64,000 bases of DNA. Source: Gamarada debralockiae (taxonomy: Eukaryota; Ascomycota; Leotiomycetes; Helotiales; Hyphodiscaceae). Position 1 is the first letter of the stretch. Each line of letters starts with the position of its first letter. The position numbers and the translations under genes were made by a program. Shown one piece after another: positions 10,532-21,005 of the stretch. The stretch covers positions 26,518 through 90,517 of the forward strand of contig NXFV01001363.1 in NCBI GenBank assembly GCA_002803225.1, given 5' to 3'. The notes below the pieces were generated by a model. That model was not told the origin of the DNA. It was given only the letters and a program-made list of their open reading frames with translations, and did not search any database.

Positions 10532-12244
10532 TCACCCAGGTAGCTCTACCTTCTCCCTTTCACCATCCAATTCAATCGTCCTCTTGACCTCCTCATTAGC
10601 CAATTCCCAGGGCCTCTTCAAACTTGCCTGCATTTCCGCAGGCTGATACTCCATGGGCCAGTCAGCCTTTTCCAATCCTTTCACTTCCTTCTTCGCCTTT
10701 CTCCGTCTCCAAAATATGACCAGCGCAAACAATGACAGAACACAAAGAACAACCAGTCCGGCAGCAATGCCCACAATGGCACCTTTCCCAAGACCCCCAC
10801 TTTTCTTCTTCCCATCATCCGGCCCTTCACTTGTCGAATTCCCCTCCGTACTCCCTGGAATCACAGTCCAAATCCCTTTCCAAGTATCTGCCCAAACATT
10901 ACTACTCGCCTCCACAAAATCATCATTCACCCCAATCTCCTTAACAGCAGCTTGACTTGGCGTATTTGGTCCCGGAGCCTGAGCCAAAAACCACGATCCA
11001 TCACCATCCAGCCCCCAATTTACCCCTAGAAACGCCGCTTGTAGAAACGCCTTGCCCAGCGTATACTCCCCATAACTCTTCCCATAATCGAATCCTCCGT
11101 TGCAGGGAAAGTACTGCGTGGGTGCCGCAACCAGAGGAGGTGTGAGTGTGAGGTTGAGGAGGGAGAATGGAACGTTGATCGTCATGTTCTGCGTGATGCT
11201 GCTGTTTAGGCGGAACGTGAAGCTCAGGAATGCCGGGGACGTGAGGATTGTTTCGTACGTTGAGGAGGTGGTATCCCAGAAATAAAGACCGAGATTTGGT
11301 TGGTATTTCACTGGCAAATTGGCTGCGATGGCATCACATATGCTTCTGGGAAGGTAGAGAAACGGTGCGATCGGGTCAACGATGACCTGCATTGCAACTC
11401 CAACACTGGAGTTTCCGCTGGCAAGAAGTCCGGACTTCGATTCAAAGGGGAATGGAGAGGTCCCTTCGGCAACACCAATTCCGATGTCCAGCAGGTCGAT
11501 GGGGAAGTAATGCATATTGTAATCCTGCACCGTAACTTCACCAAGAACTCGTGACTGGTCGTAGCCGCCAATGTATAAGGAAGGCGGAATCTCGAGAGCT
11601 ACGGAACCGATGTGCATCCCGAATGAATTTGAGGGAACTTGGCCCGTGAGATATAGATAGCTGGGAACTAAACTGCTGTTGAAGCGTCCGCTTCCATCGT
11701 TCCAGGATTGATTTACTTCTGGGGCTCCTAGAGCTAGGTTTCCGACCTCGATGGTATATTTCGTCCCGTCTGGTAGTGTCTCATAGCCTTCGGAGATGAC
11801 TAGCATGTCGAAATCGGGGTAGATTACTGATGCGGAGGGAGGATCTTCTGTCACGATGGATGCGGTGTCGAATATGTAGTCCCCGTTCCCGAATAAGGAG
11901 AGCATGCCTTTATCGGCGAAGGTGCCGTTCTGGACATCGCCTGTCTCTGAGAGACTCGTCGCTCCACTGGATACATTGGCATTGTATAGGCCTGCTTGAG
12001 ATGCATAGCATGGTTGCGATACCGTATTGGCGCATAGCGAAGAGGAGAGAACGTTGGATTGCCAGAATCCGCCGGGGAAGAGGTCAACGCTTTGAGCTGG
12101 CGACCCAATTTCCACTGTGATGGCATGCCATGGTCCATCTGGGCCGTAAATTTTGGAAGACCATGCTAGAGCACGAGGGACAGAAATGCTGAGCGAAAAA
12201 CGAACTAATGATAGAAGAAGAAGAATTGCGAATGGGCTTGCCAT
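10532..12244 (-). CDS. Pepsin-fold (A1-like) membrane protein lacking the catalytic DTG motifs
   Basis: This single-exon, 570-aa protein has an N-terminal signal peptide (hydrophobic residues 4-20), a pepsin-like ectodomain, and a C-terminal membrane span near residues 485-510 (GAIVGIAAGLVVLCVLSLFALVIFW) followed by a basic cytoplasmic tail of about 55 aa. The ectodomain keeps family landmarks: YGPDGPWHAITVEIGSPAQ, YIGGYDQSRVLG, LDIGIGV, LYFWDT and AFLQAAFLGVNW. Where an active aspartic protease has DTG, it reads VDLFPGG (about residues 53-59). At the second site it reads VDPIAPFLYLP, again without DTG or DSG. It carries many N-glycosylation sites (NxS/T). It is therefore probably a surface protein that binds rather than cleaves. 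A broken paralogue lies directly upstream on the same strand. Confidence 0.85.
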   Translation of the reverse strand: MASPFAILLLLSLVRFSLSISVPRALAWSSKIYGPDGPWHAITVEIGSPAQSVDLFPGGFWQSNVLSSSLCANTVSQPCYASQAGLYNANVSSGATSLSETGDVQNGTFADKGMLSLFGNGDYIFDTASIVTEDPPSASVIYPDFDMLVISEGYETLPDGTKYTIEVGNLALGAPEVNQSWNDGSGRFNSSLVPSYLYLTGQVPSNSFGMHIGSVALEIPPSLYIGGYDQSRVLGEVTVQDYNMHYFPIDLLDIGIGVAEGTSPFPFESKSGLLASGNSSVGVAMQVIVDPIAPFLYLPRSICDAIAANLPVKYQPNLGLYFWDTTSSTYETILTSPAFLSFTFRLNSSITQNMTINVPFSLLNLTLTPPLVAAPTQYFPCNGGFDYGKSYGEYTLGKAFLQAAFLGVNWGLDGDGSWFLAQAPGPNTPSQAAVKEIGVNDDFVEASSNVWADTWKGIWTVIPGSTEGNSTSEGPDDGKKKSGGLGKGAIVGIAAGLVVLCVLSLFALVIFWRRRKAKKEVKGLEKADWPMEYQPAEMQASLKRPWELANEEVKRTIELDGEREKVELPG

Positions 12245-12598
12245 TGTGTTGATCGCTCATTACTGCATGAGGACATGAAGAACAGAGAAAGCACAGAGAT
12301 AAAATCACGAACTTTCATGTTCTCAGAACAAAAGAAACTTCGCCTCAATTGTGCATAGAATGAAACATGTTGGTGTTTGGCACGTATGACCAATCGGTTG
12401 GCGGAAAAGATTACACGCGCGCTTCGAGCCCATCCAAACTCAGACTGAAACATTGCTTTCACAACCCACAAGTGACCTAAGTATAAAGTAAATCTTTGTG
12501 AAAGTAGGCCGCCGAAATTAACATTAGATGAATATGCTCGCTAAATCGCAAATCAAATTTGGTATCTGCCATCACCCTAGTGGGTGACTCTCCCGCCC

Positions 12599-14190
12599 TC
12601 ATTCACTTGCTGTAAACCCAACATTCCCGTACTTTTCCGACATTTCGCGAGGTGCGCCAGTACCAGCTAACTCATAATTTGTATCCGTTCCCGTCGGAAG
12701 TTCTGCCGACTTTGCCTTGTTGTATTGATGCATCCTTTGGCGTCGGAGGAGAGCGAAAGCGACGGCCGCACCCAAGACAAGAATTACAACCACACCGACA
12801 GCGATGCCAGCAATCGCGTCTTTGGAGATTCCAGAAGAAGGTTTGCTGCCTGATGTCGCTGTACTATTGCTTCCAGACGAGCCATTCATTGCATCCAAAA
12901 ACAGTCCAAGGCTCCTTCCAGCCATCGACCAATCACCATTCGAACCAACAATAAAATTATCATCTGGTCCAATAGTCATAGCGTCAACATTAGACGGTGT
13001 ATTCGGTCCAGGAGCTTGCGTAAGGAACTAGACTCTATGGCTATCTATCTGCTAATTGGTTCCCACGAACGCAGCTTGCAAGAACGCTCTACCGAGCTCG
13101 TAGCTTCCACTGTACCTCTGGCGCGGACTGCATGGGAAGAATTGCGTTGGTGTGCTGACGATGGGTTTATCTAATGTGAGATTGAGGAGAGCGAAGGGGA
13201 CGTTTATGGTGAGGTTTTGGGAGATACTTTTTGTCGAGGCGGAAGGTAAATGAGACGAAAGAGGGCGAGGAGACGATGCTCTGGTAGGCGGGGTCGTTTG
13301 TGTTCCAGAGGTAAAGTCCAATATTGGGTCTGTAGGTGACTGGCAGGTTTCGCGTATTTGCTTCACAGGTACTGTTTGGCAAAGAGAGATATGGTGCTGT
13401 AGCTTCGACGTTGACTGGCATAGAAACACCGATCGAGGAATTACGGACGCAAGCAGACCGCTTTGGGGGGGTGAAGTTGAAAGGCGACGCTCTTTCTGCA
13501 ACACCGATTCCAATATCTAGAAGGTCTATTGGCAGATGATTGACGGCATATGATTGAGGAGAGACGTTACCCAAGACTCGGGTTTGATCATATCCTCCTT
13601 TATTCAACGAGCCAGATACACCCACGACTGCAGCTCCAATGTGTATGTCATAAGAATTAGAAGGTGCTTTTCCGGCCGCAAACATGGCGCTTGGTAAGAA
13701 TATTCCCTTCAAGTTCGGACTCGATCCGTCAGTCCATGATTGATTGAAATCTGGTGCACCGAGTCTCCGTTTCCCAATGCTGGCGTATGCATCGAGCCGT
13801 CCGGCAACATACGCAGCGCTGACAACAAGTATGTCGAAGCCTATTATCGTCTCGGTATAAGAATTTACAACGCCGTCAGAACAAGGAACCTCCACTGTAT
13901 CGAACACCATTCTGCATTGCCAAATGATGTCTCCAACGCTCCAGCGGCCTCGGAGAATTAGCGAGGTTGAGATTTTCGTCGATGCGAGTTAGAAGCTTGT
14001 ACTGGAGGCCGCGGGAGTGTACAAGCCGGAGTTGGACGAGTAGCAGATCTTGCCGCTAGGACATATGTCTGGCGAGAAGTCATTCTACATCCAAGGCCCG
14101 CCAAGCAGCAGATCAACTGGTGTGAGGTTGGACCCGACCTTTATCGTGACTGCCCGCCATTGCCATCAGGTCCGTATAATTTCGACTGCC
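12599..14190 (-). pseudogene. Broken paralogue of the pepsin-fold membrane protein
   Basis: The whole paralogue can be followed from YGPDG (about 14175) through VDLLLGGPW (about 14110), SNSGLYTP, YDQTRVLGN, LDIGIGV, TYRPNIGLYLWNT and AFLQAAFVGTN to a membrane span (DAIAGIAVGVVVILVLGAAVAFALL, about 12820-12745). It is disabled. Stops interrupt the first exon-like part near 14097 and 13977. There is a frame change near 13225, just before the QNLTINVPF block. Two in-frame TAG codons lie at 13054-13052 and 13030-13028, where the neighbour has Trp (FxGxNW... and ...WFLAQAPGPNTPS). Both are TGG-to-TAG, as expected from G-to-A/C-to-T decay such as RIP. Like its neighbour, it lacks DTG motifs. Tandem duplication followed by loss of one copy is the simplest history. 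Confidence 0.8.
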
Positions 14191-15079
14191 ATTGTATCGT
14201 TTGCGGAATAGGCGTATCTGCGATTTCGAATGTTATAAATATGGGCAAAGAAAAAAGTGCTTTTAAGGTCGGACATGACGTCGAAGTGAGACCCTTCACT
14301 CAATTTTGCGCCAGGGAGAGATGACAAGTCAGACTTCGAACAACGCGAAACTTGACGAGAATTCAGCATGACGAGAAAAAAGAGCAGATGACATGGCAGG
14401 ATCTAAGAGCACTTGGAATTTGCCATACAAGGCTTGGTACGGAGGTACCTGTGCCTCAATCCTAGTCTGTATCAGTCCCTACCTCGACCCCTGATCTGAG
14501 CTAAATTTCGCAGTGACGGCCACTAACCCAGTTCATACGAAAATACATTCCGCAAGCGACCAAAGTCCGTTCTTTGCGCCTCATGTGCCCCTTAAGCTGA
14601 CCAGATAGAGATAGAAATGAGCGAGGTCTACTCGATATTTGGGAAAAAGAAAGGTAAAGGCCAGGAAGACTAGAGCTGTAGGTATTTCCAGTAACGAATC
14701 GCTCCACTGTGATTCTTCAGAGATAATTTACGGAGAGCATCGGGTCGCGAACATTCTTGATAGTGCAGACATGGCCAAAAGAATGGAAGCTTCGAAGGAA
14801 GGAGGCTGATCTAAGCCAGCTTTGACAAACCCGGAGTCCCCAACGGAACGAGTCGGCGGTACAACGCCATCTCTCATATCTTGTTCGGCTTTCTGGAGGA
14901 TTCAAGAATTTTGGGAGACTTCCCAATCAGGTAGGAATGGTCTTCAAGTCACATCCATGTATTTGCACACCCATATCCCAAAATCTATTCAAGATCACCG
15001 CTTGCGCCTCCGTATGCAAATGCACCCAAACACTACCTCTAAACCCGTACACCAATTTAATCATTCCTCTAGTTTTCGC
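14191..15079. other. Intergenic region between pepsin-like relic and ZIP transporter
   Basis: About 890 bp. The left part would be the promoter of the broken paralogue. The right part flanks the 3-prime end of the ZIP gene. Small open frames on both strands have no recognisable domains, and no repeat structure was seen. Confidence 0.4.
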
Positions 15080-16522
15080 TCAAGCCCATGCGCCCACAAG
15101 TGCCATGAGTATGGCACCTCCTAGTACGCAACCGAAAGCCTCCCATCTTCTCCGTCCTTTCAGGATCGTGTAACTCTTGTCACTCAAAAAGTCCTCGGAA
15201 AGCAACTGAACCAGTCCTGCAAACAACAAGAGTCCGGATGAAATTGCGTTCATGAAGCCCACCATCAGCAATCCCGCAGCACTTTGTGGATCATAGAGAT
15301 TATGCACGATCAGTCCAATAGCCTGTCCTATCGGGGTTGTTGTGCCATACGCAAGAACCATCAACCATGGTCTAGGTGAGTGTTTTGGGAAGTTGATAGC
15401 TGCGATTCGAGATCCGAGAGCCAATCCTTCGAAGGATTGATGGAAAGATATTGCGACGAGGAAAACGACGAAGGGAGGTCCCGTAGCGACAGACACGGCC
15501 ATGCCAATGAATATACTGTGGAACAATATACCCGCCTCTAGAAGTAGACATTGCAAAACTTGCCTCTTCTGTTCTTCCTCGGGGGTAAGAGCTTTTGGGA
15601 TTGTTGGAACAGGCGTCTCGATGTCGTGAGAAGAGGGAGTGAACGCTGAGGTGGTAGGATCGAGTTCGTCAACATCGAGGTCAAGATCGGAATCATCCTC
15701 TTCGTCTTCATCGTGGTACTTATTGGGTCTTTGGTCTTTCGCTTCTGACGTAGAGACTGGCAGAGGTGAGACGCCTGCTACTAAACCCTCCGACGCGTCC
15801 ATATCTTCCAACGCTATGTCTTTTGGTCGGCGATTCATCCCCAACTTTCCCAATCTGCCGTTTGTCTTCTTTCGCGGAGGTTCTGAATGTCCATTCCATT
15901 CGTGATTGTGTACTTCCTCCTCACCATCCGGGATCGCATCCCATACCGGTCCGTGTGAATGTGCATGTCCCGCTCCTCGGGTTGTCAAGAACATCTCTAG
16001 CCCTACCACAACCAATGCAGAAAACATTGCAACCAACCCTGCCAATGGCCTGTATCCAGCGCTGAAGAAATGTGGTAGACATGGGTCCGTGAGAGATACG
16101 AAAGCTGTAGGGAGGAGATGGACGAATGCCGTCGCAATGAGGACACCGGTGCCAAAATGTTGGGAGTAGAAGATGAATCTGCTGGCCACAGAGTTTTTCG
16201 ACGTTCGGCGGGATAACAGAGGGAATCCACAGGCTGTAGAATAGTTAGATCTTGATGATGCCGGCAAGAATGGGGAGCATACCAGCTGTGCTCAGAGACA
16301 AAATCAGAATCAGAGCAAAGACGTGCGCCGCAGTGTTGTAGTGCCCCCTTTCTCCGGATCCACATACTGGCTTCGTAGCATCTTCATCTCGTCTTGCTAA
16401 TTCGGCTCGAAGAAATTCTGTGGATATGCTGGACCATGACGGCGCTGGGAACTGTCAGAAAGAAAGTTAGTCCCAGGGAGACCAATGGCCATACCTGCAC
16501 CTCCAACATCCCGATTGATCAT
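15080..16522 (-). CDS. ZIP family zinc/iron transporter, three exons
   Basis: ZIP proteins bring Zn2+ or Fe2+ into the cytoplasm. I model exons 16522-16495, 16444-16283 and 16233-15080 with two short GT-AG introns, giving about 447 aa. The first exon starts with ATG ATC AAT at 16522, and the joins read through CGSGERGHYNTAAHVFALILILSLSTA into CGFPLLSRRTS, the first membrane helix and loop. Further helices contain HFGTGVLIATAFVHLLPTAF. The long variable loop has the metal-binding HAHSHG and an acidic DEDEEDDSDLDLDVDELD stretch. The transport site helices are HSIFIGMAV (TM4) and ISFHQSFEGLALG (TM5). The C-terminus ends in helix TM8. This is the plasma-membrane Zrt1/Zrt2 layout, so zinc is the likeliest substrate. 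All signature residues are intact. Confidence 0.88.
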
Positions 16523-17112
16523 GTTTCCTGCGAATTTATAAATCGAAGATAGATCGCAGTATCATTGTGCAACTCCTCTGATGGAGGGATTTCTCATAGG
16601 TGTCGATTTGCTTGTTTCGTCTTGTTGAAAGCGATGGGAACTCAGCCTTGGCTCGGCCGGAAATCCCAGGAGAAACGCGGGAGTTCGCGCTACAATATTT
16701 TTAGCGTTGCACGTGCAGACAGGACACGGGTAGAAAAATGTACTTAATTTGACCTTTGTCGGCGGATCAACTTCAACCTTGTCGATGTGGTTGATTTGCG
16801 ACGAGAACATCATTTTCACGAGGGCTTCCGGCAATTGACGGTAGTCCTCTTAATAATAATTAGAATTGACTTAAATTTGTTACGACTGTTATCAAACTGC
16901 CTAATGCAGTATTGTTATTGTGGCTGACTTTGCTGTGGCAGTCCCTTGGGCTTGGTTCTCTTCCCATTTGCCACTGCACCAAGGCTGTATTTCGAATGCA
17001 ACCTGAGGTTTCAAGTGATGCTTTTCCAACGTACATTAACGGTTTAAATGCTCTTGTTCATCGAATATTTTCTCATTCACTTCAGCCCTAGTATCCCTAC
17101 CCATAGCCCAAT
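16523..17112. other. Promoter-side intergenic region of the ZIP transporter
   Basis: About 590 bp between the ZIP start codon and the upstream CorA-like relic. It contains an AT-rich stretch near 16850-16920. I see no clear zinc-responsive palindrome and no gene. Confidence 0.35.
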
Positions 17113-19141
17113 GCGGATGTCCAGTCAAGAGTCTATTTCTCTGAGCGATGTTCAAGCTCCAGACATTTCTAATCCTCAGCCTGATACCTCTCACACCTCA
17201 AATCATGTGATGCAGTAAAATGACCGGATACCTGCTTCGAGAAAGGCTCGGAATAACTTCCTGGCTTCGATGCGCAATGAAAGGCGCAGAGATCAGTTCG
17301 AAAGGCGCCTTTTACCCCAAGCGGAGAGCAACAATGGCCTAAAAGGTTCATCCTTGGCTATGGGCATATCAAAGACGCACAAGGCTTCGACATTTTTTCC
17401 GCGATGGTCTGGTTCAATGTGTAACATAGTCCCCAGCAGACCTACGCATTATTGACCATGACCTCAACCCTAGACCCGAATCTCTCACCTTCTCGGAATG
17501 TCTAGACAATTTACATGAGGCGATACAGTCTGCGGGGCATGATTGTGTGCGGTTGTGGTCAGTCATCCCAGATTGTGTCTTCTGTCATTTGCACTCGACG
17601 AGCTAATCTGACCCCAATATAGCGTCATGTCGGTCAAGTTACCAAGCTCCGTTCGGTCAAACCTCTATCCTTTCATGGCAAGGTTTGTGTCTCCCTTTGA
17701 TCCATTCCGCCGAAAATATCGCGCGCCCAAGTTTGCAATATTGCATGTAGTCAGTCAAAAATGGGATATTGAACAGCCATGGTGGACAAGTAACGAGTCT
17801 CGGAACCTTCCCAGCCCCCTGAGAGAAATTAAACTACCTTCTGATGGTAAGTAGTTCTCATTTTGTCAAATTAATGCTAAAGTATCTACAAGCAATCTTC
17901 GCAACAGCCTTTACTCTCGACTCATTAGGAGACCTCTCATTTCAATGGCGAGCATCGATCCCCGAATATCGCAACGATCTGTACGAATGTGTGACAGCCG
18001 CAGACAGAGCCCCCTTGTTTTGACAGTGCAAAAGTTTCATTCTGCACTCTGCAAGATGGATCTAGGAACGTCTTCATACTCTTCACTTCTACGGCTCAGA
18101 CCACTAGATTGGGTGGATCGACTAGGCTTCTTGAATCCTACCGCCAGTATTATCACCAACCTGAACCATACCCCCGCTGAACTCGTCAACGCGCAGCCTG
18201 GAGACAGAGCTCATAATCTCTGTTTTAATCATTTTTGTGGTAATCATAGATGATACTCTACAATTTCTACATTCTTTTTCTGGGAGATTTGTGGGCTTTG
18301 TAAGCCTTTCTTCACGTTACACTCGCTTTACAGTCCATGCCCATAGCTGACAATTTCGGATCAGACTTTTGAAGGAAGGCGGCCACTACCTGTCACATCT
18401 GGATGATTGTAGAGAGACGGCTTCTTTGGGTTTGGCTGACATGTTGAGGCTGCTTTCAGAAGTCAGCTTAGAGATCGGTCGCAACGCTCTGGTGGACGGT
18501 TCTCTCGTAGATTGGGCGAAGAAAGCCGAATCGGACCTTGTCTATTTGCAGGAATTGAAAGCAGTAAAACCGGACCTTGAACGCTTGCAGACTATGGTAA
18601 GGTGTAAAAAGATCTCGCTACTGTACCGAACTAATCAATCACAAGATCAGAGATGAACTTGAGCTTCGCTAAATCCGTCGCACGTTCATCCTTACTGTTC
18701 TTGCAGCTATATATCTTCCATTCTCATTTATGACAGTAAGTACAACCTAGACCAGTATTTTAAATGTGGTGATTTTTCTAGTGTCTCTTCGGCATGAATC
18801 TCAGCGACCCACTCTGGAGCAGGTTCAGTTCCGAAAATGCAGCTTCTACTATCAGGTCATCTACGGCGCCATCTACCGGCGCAACTCGCACCTCTCAAAA
18901 TGTAACCGATGCATTGATTCAAGCTATTGATACATCCGGACCCCATCTATTCAGTTTCAGGATCTACTGGTATGTCACCGTACGCCTTACCGTAGCAACA
19001 ATCTTCCTGCCACTAGTGGCCGGCAGTATCTTCCGTTATATGGCGCGGTCATTCTATCGATATCGAGGGTACTGGAAATTTGCTCTAGTAGTCTTGTTCC
19101 TGCTGGCGGCTTACACATTGTCGAATCAGACGATATTATGA
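17113..19141 (+). pseudogene. CorA-like Mg2+ transporter-domain protein, disrupted
   Basis: Conserved pieces follow each other on the plus strand, with GT-AG introns still visible. They are FILGYGHIKDAQGFDIFSAMVWF (about 17360-17420), ADLRIIDHDLNPRPE (about 17440), YRAPKFAILHVVSQKWDIEQ (about 17725), ATAFTLDSLGDLSFQWRASIPEYRNDLYEC, a long helix HLDDCRETASLGLADMLRLL, LVYLQELKAVKPDLERLQ, then IRRTFILTVLAAIYLPFSFMT and, after an intron, SLFGMNLSDPLW. GMN is the CorA pore signature; a second membrane helix follows near 18965-19040 and another near 19090-19130. The gene is broken by a frame change near 17415, several stops at 18015-18160 in the expected frame, and a TAA at 18668-18670 directly before IRRTF. 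Fungal CorA-like proteins of this type have no known role in magnesium uptake. Confidence 0.55.
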
Positions 19142-19559
19142 GGCAAAATCATGTATGTATTGATATCTAAGGAGAGAATCGTGGGGTCGCCAGAACCCGA
19201 CATCATGTAAAACAGCCGTCGCCATAGCAACACCAACGGCATAGATTTCATCTGACATACGCCCGCGCCTTGGGACCTAATTCGACCCCTCACTCCCTTT
19301 AGCGCCCCCCTCCGCATACTGGTCCACCTGTCGTACTAATGCTTCATTACATATGACGCATTATTTTTCGATCTTGGATCTGCAATCCCTCGCCAAAAGA
19401 CCGCCCAGACATAAAGGTAGAACATTATAAATAGATTTGCACTGTAGGTAAGTTATTACGGACTAATTTGATATTCTCCCACCTTGCTAATCAAGTGTGG
19501 CAAGAGCTTGTTGGTATGGTATACGCAGAGGTTGGAGGAGAGTAATATTGATGCGATAG

Positions 19560-19657
19560 TATAAGAGAGCTCTTCCCCTCCCAATTTCAGCTCCTTAGGT
19601 ATTTAGCTAGCTCTAAAAAGACTACTATATCTCACCCCCATACAGCTCAACCGACAA
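19560..19657 (+). repeat. Dispersed repeat, first copy (partner at 29649-29749)
   Basis: About 98 bp beginning TATAAGAGAGCTCTTCCCCT align at roughly 80 percent by eye with 29649-29749 in the same orientation. The second copy lies inside an NB-ARC/TPR pseudogene, so the unit is mobile or was copied. No inverted ends are evident. Confidence 0.7.
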
Positions 19658-21005
19658 CTTGTATTAAGCTGCATGAAGGATGCACAGTTATACCATTTGC
19701 TCTAATATTTTCCTATTTAAAAAGGGGTCTCTGTGACGGCTCTAAAGGAATTGATTGATACCTGAGGTTTAAGGCGCTGAGCTACAGTCTTTCAGCTCTC
19801 AAGTAAATCCCTTTCGGAGACCGGATATAGAATCGCGCTGCCGAGTACGCCGCGGCGCAGCCGGAAAAAGGTCCGAAAAGCTCTTGCGATTAGGGCGAAA
19901 AGAGGAAAGGGCTAGACTAGGTCTTTACAATTGTAAGAACCTCGCTTAGATCACGTATAGTCTGGATTTTTTCACGGTCACGTGCAGCACTAAGAGCCTG
20001 GCTGTGTCTTCTCTTTCTCTAAACTTCTACCTTCTCTTCTTTCCTCTTTAGTTTAAAACCCTCGTCTATACGATGCGGTAGTAGAGAATCGAAGCTATTG
20101 CGCCTGAGATTTCTTGCCTTCATGACAGTCTCCATTCTCGTGCAATATAGGCACATGCCCGACAGTTCTTTGAATATTGAACGGAACAGGTGCGAGGATG
20201 GACTGTAAGGATTAGGCTCGTACACACCCAAAACCCGGATCAAAGATCACAGTAACCAGCGACGACTGGTTATGCCTAACACCGTACTTATCCCTGGACA
20301 GCCGCAGAGATCACGCTCCGCGCACATGACAAGCCCGTACGTCCGTAATCGCCTCGCGTATTACATGGACAAGCTCGCCAACGCACTTCCTCCGCTATGA
20401 CATCTCCTTTTGACACCAGGTGACTTTTCATCATTCCATGAGAGCAGTAATAAGAATAAAAGCAATAACGCCCATGACAACAATAAAGCTCATGACATCA
20501 AAAGAAAGAGCAGAACTAGAATTGAAAGGAGCAGGAGCTATGAGCAAAGGGAAATTTGGGAAACTGTATTGGTGGGTCTTAACGTATAACGCCTCATCAA
20601 AGTTGGGAGAGCAACCTAATGGTGGCTCACCCATGATGGTGTTATGGGAGGTGCTAACTGCTGTGATTTGGAAATCCGGGAGTATAGTTTAGTTTATATA
20701 AGGGAGTGATGATTGAGGATTTGTCAAGGGTAATTGAATTCGCGGACTTCACGTCTAGTAGTTTTTAGACTCGTTCACTAGGGAGCTACTAAATCAAGTA
20801 TAGCAATTCCCCATTTACCAACGCATTAATGGTAACTACAAAGAGACAAGATGAGAGCCATGCCTAAGAAAAATTGTAAAGGATAAGGATGGTGGAAATG
20901 GAAACCCGACTTTTCTCCAACCCCAACTCACTATTACTGCCACCTGTTCACTGAAGACAAAGGACTTAAGGGATCCTGAGAAAATAAGACGGAAAATCCA
21001 GCTAC
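19658..21005. other. Gene-poor region with one possible tail-anchored ORF
   Basis: About 1.3 kb without a confident gene. A minus-strand open frame at 20431-20690 is in good context for a short protein ending in a strong membrane helix (FIVVMGVIAFILITALME), but it has no recognisable family, no clear start and no visible splice partner. A GC-rich stretch near 19840-19900 (GCCGCGGCGCAGCCGG) contrasts with AT-rich flanks and may be transposon debris. Confidence 0.3.

Noticed and set aside
20420..20692. Plus-strand open frame of 90 codons
   Set aside because: It overlaps a minus-strand frame with better membrane-protein character, and neither has homologous motifs; composition is low-complexity.
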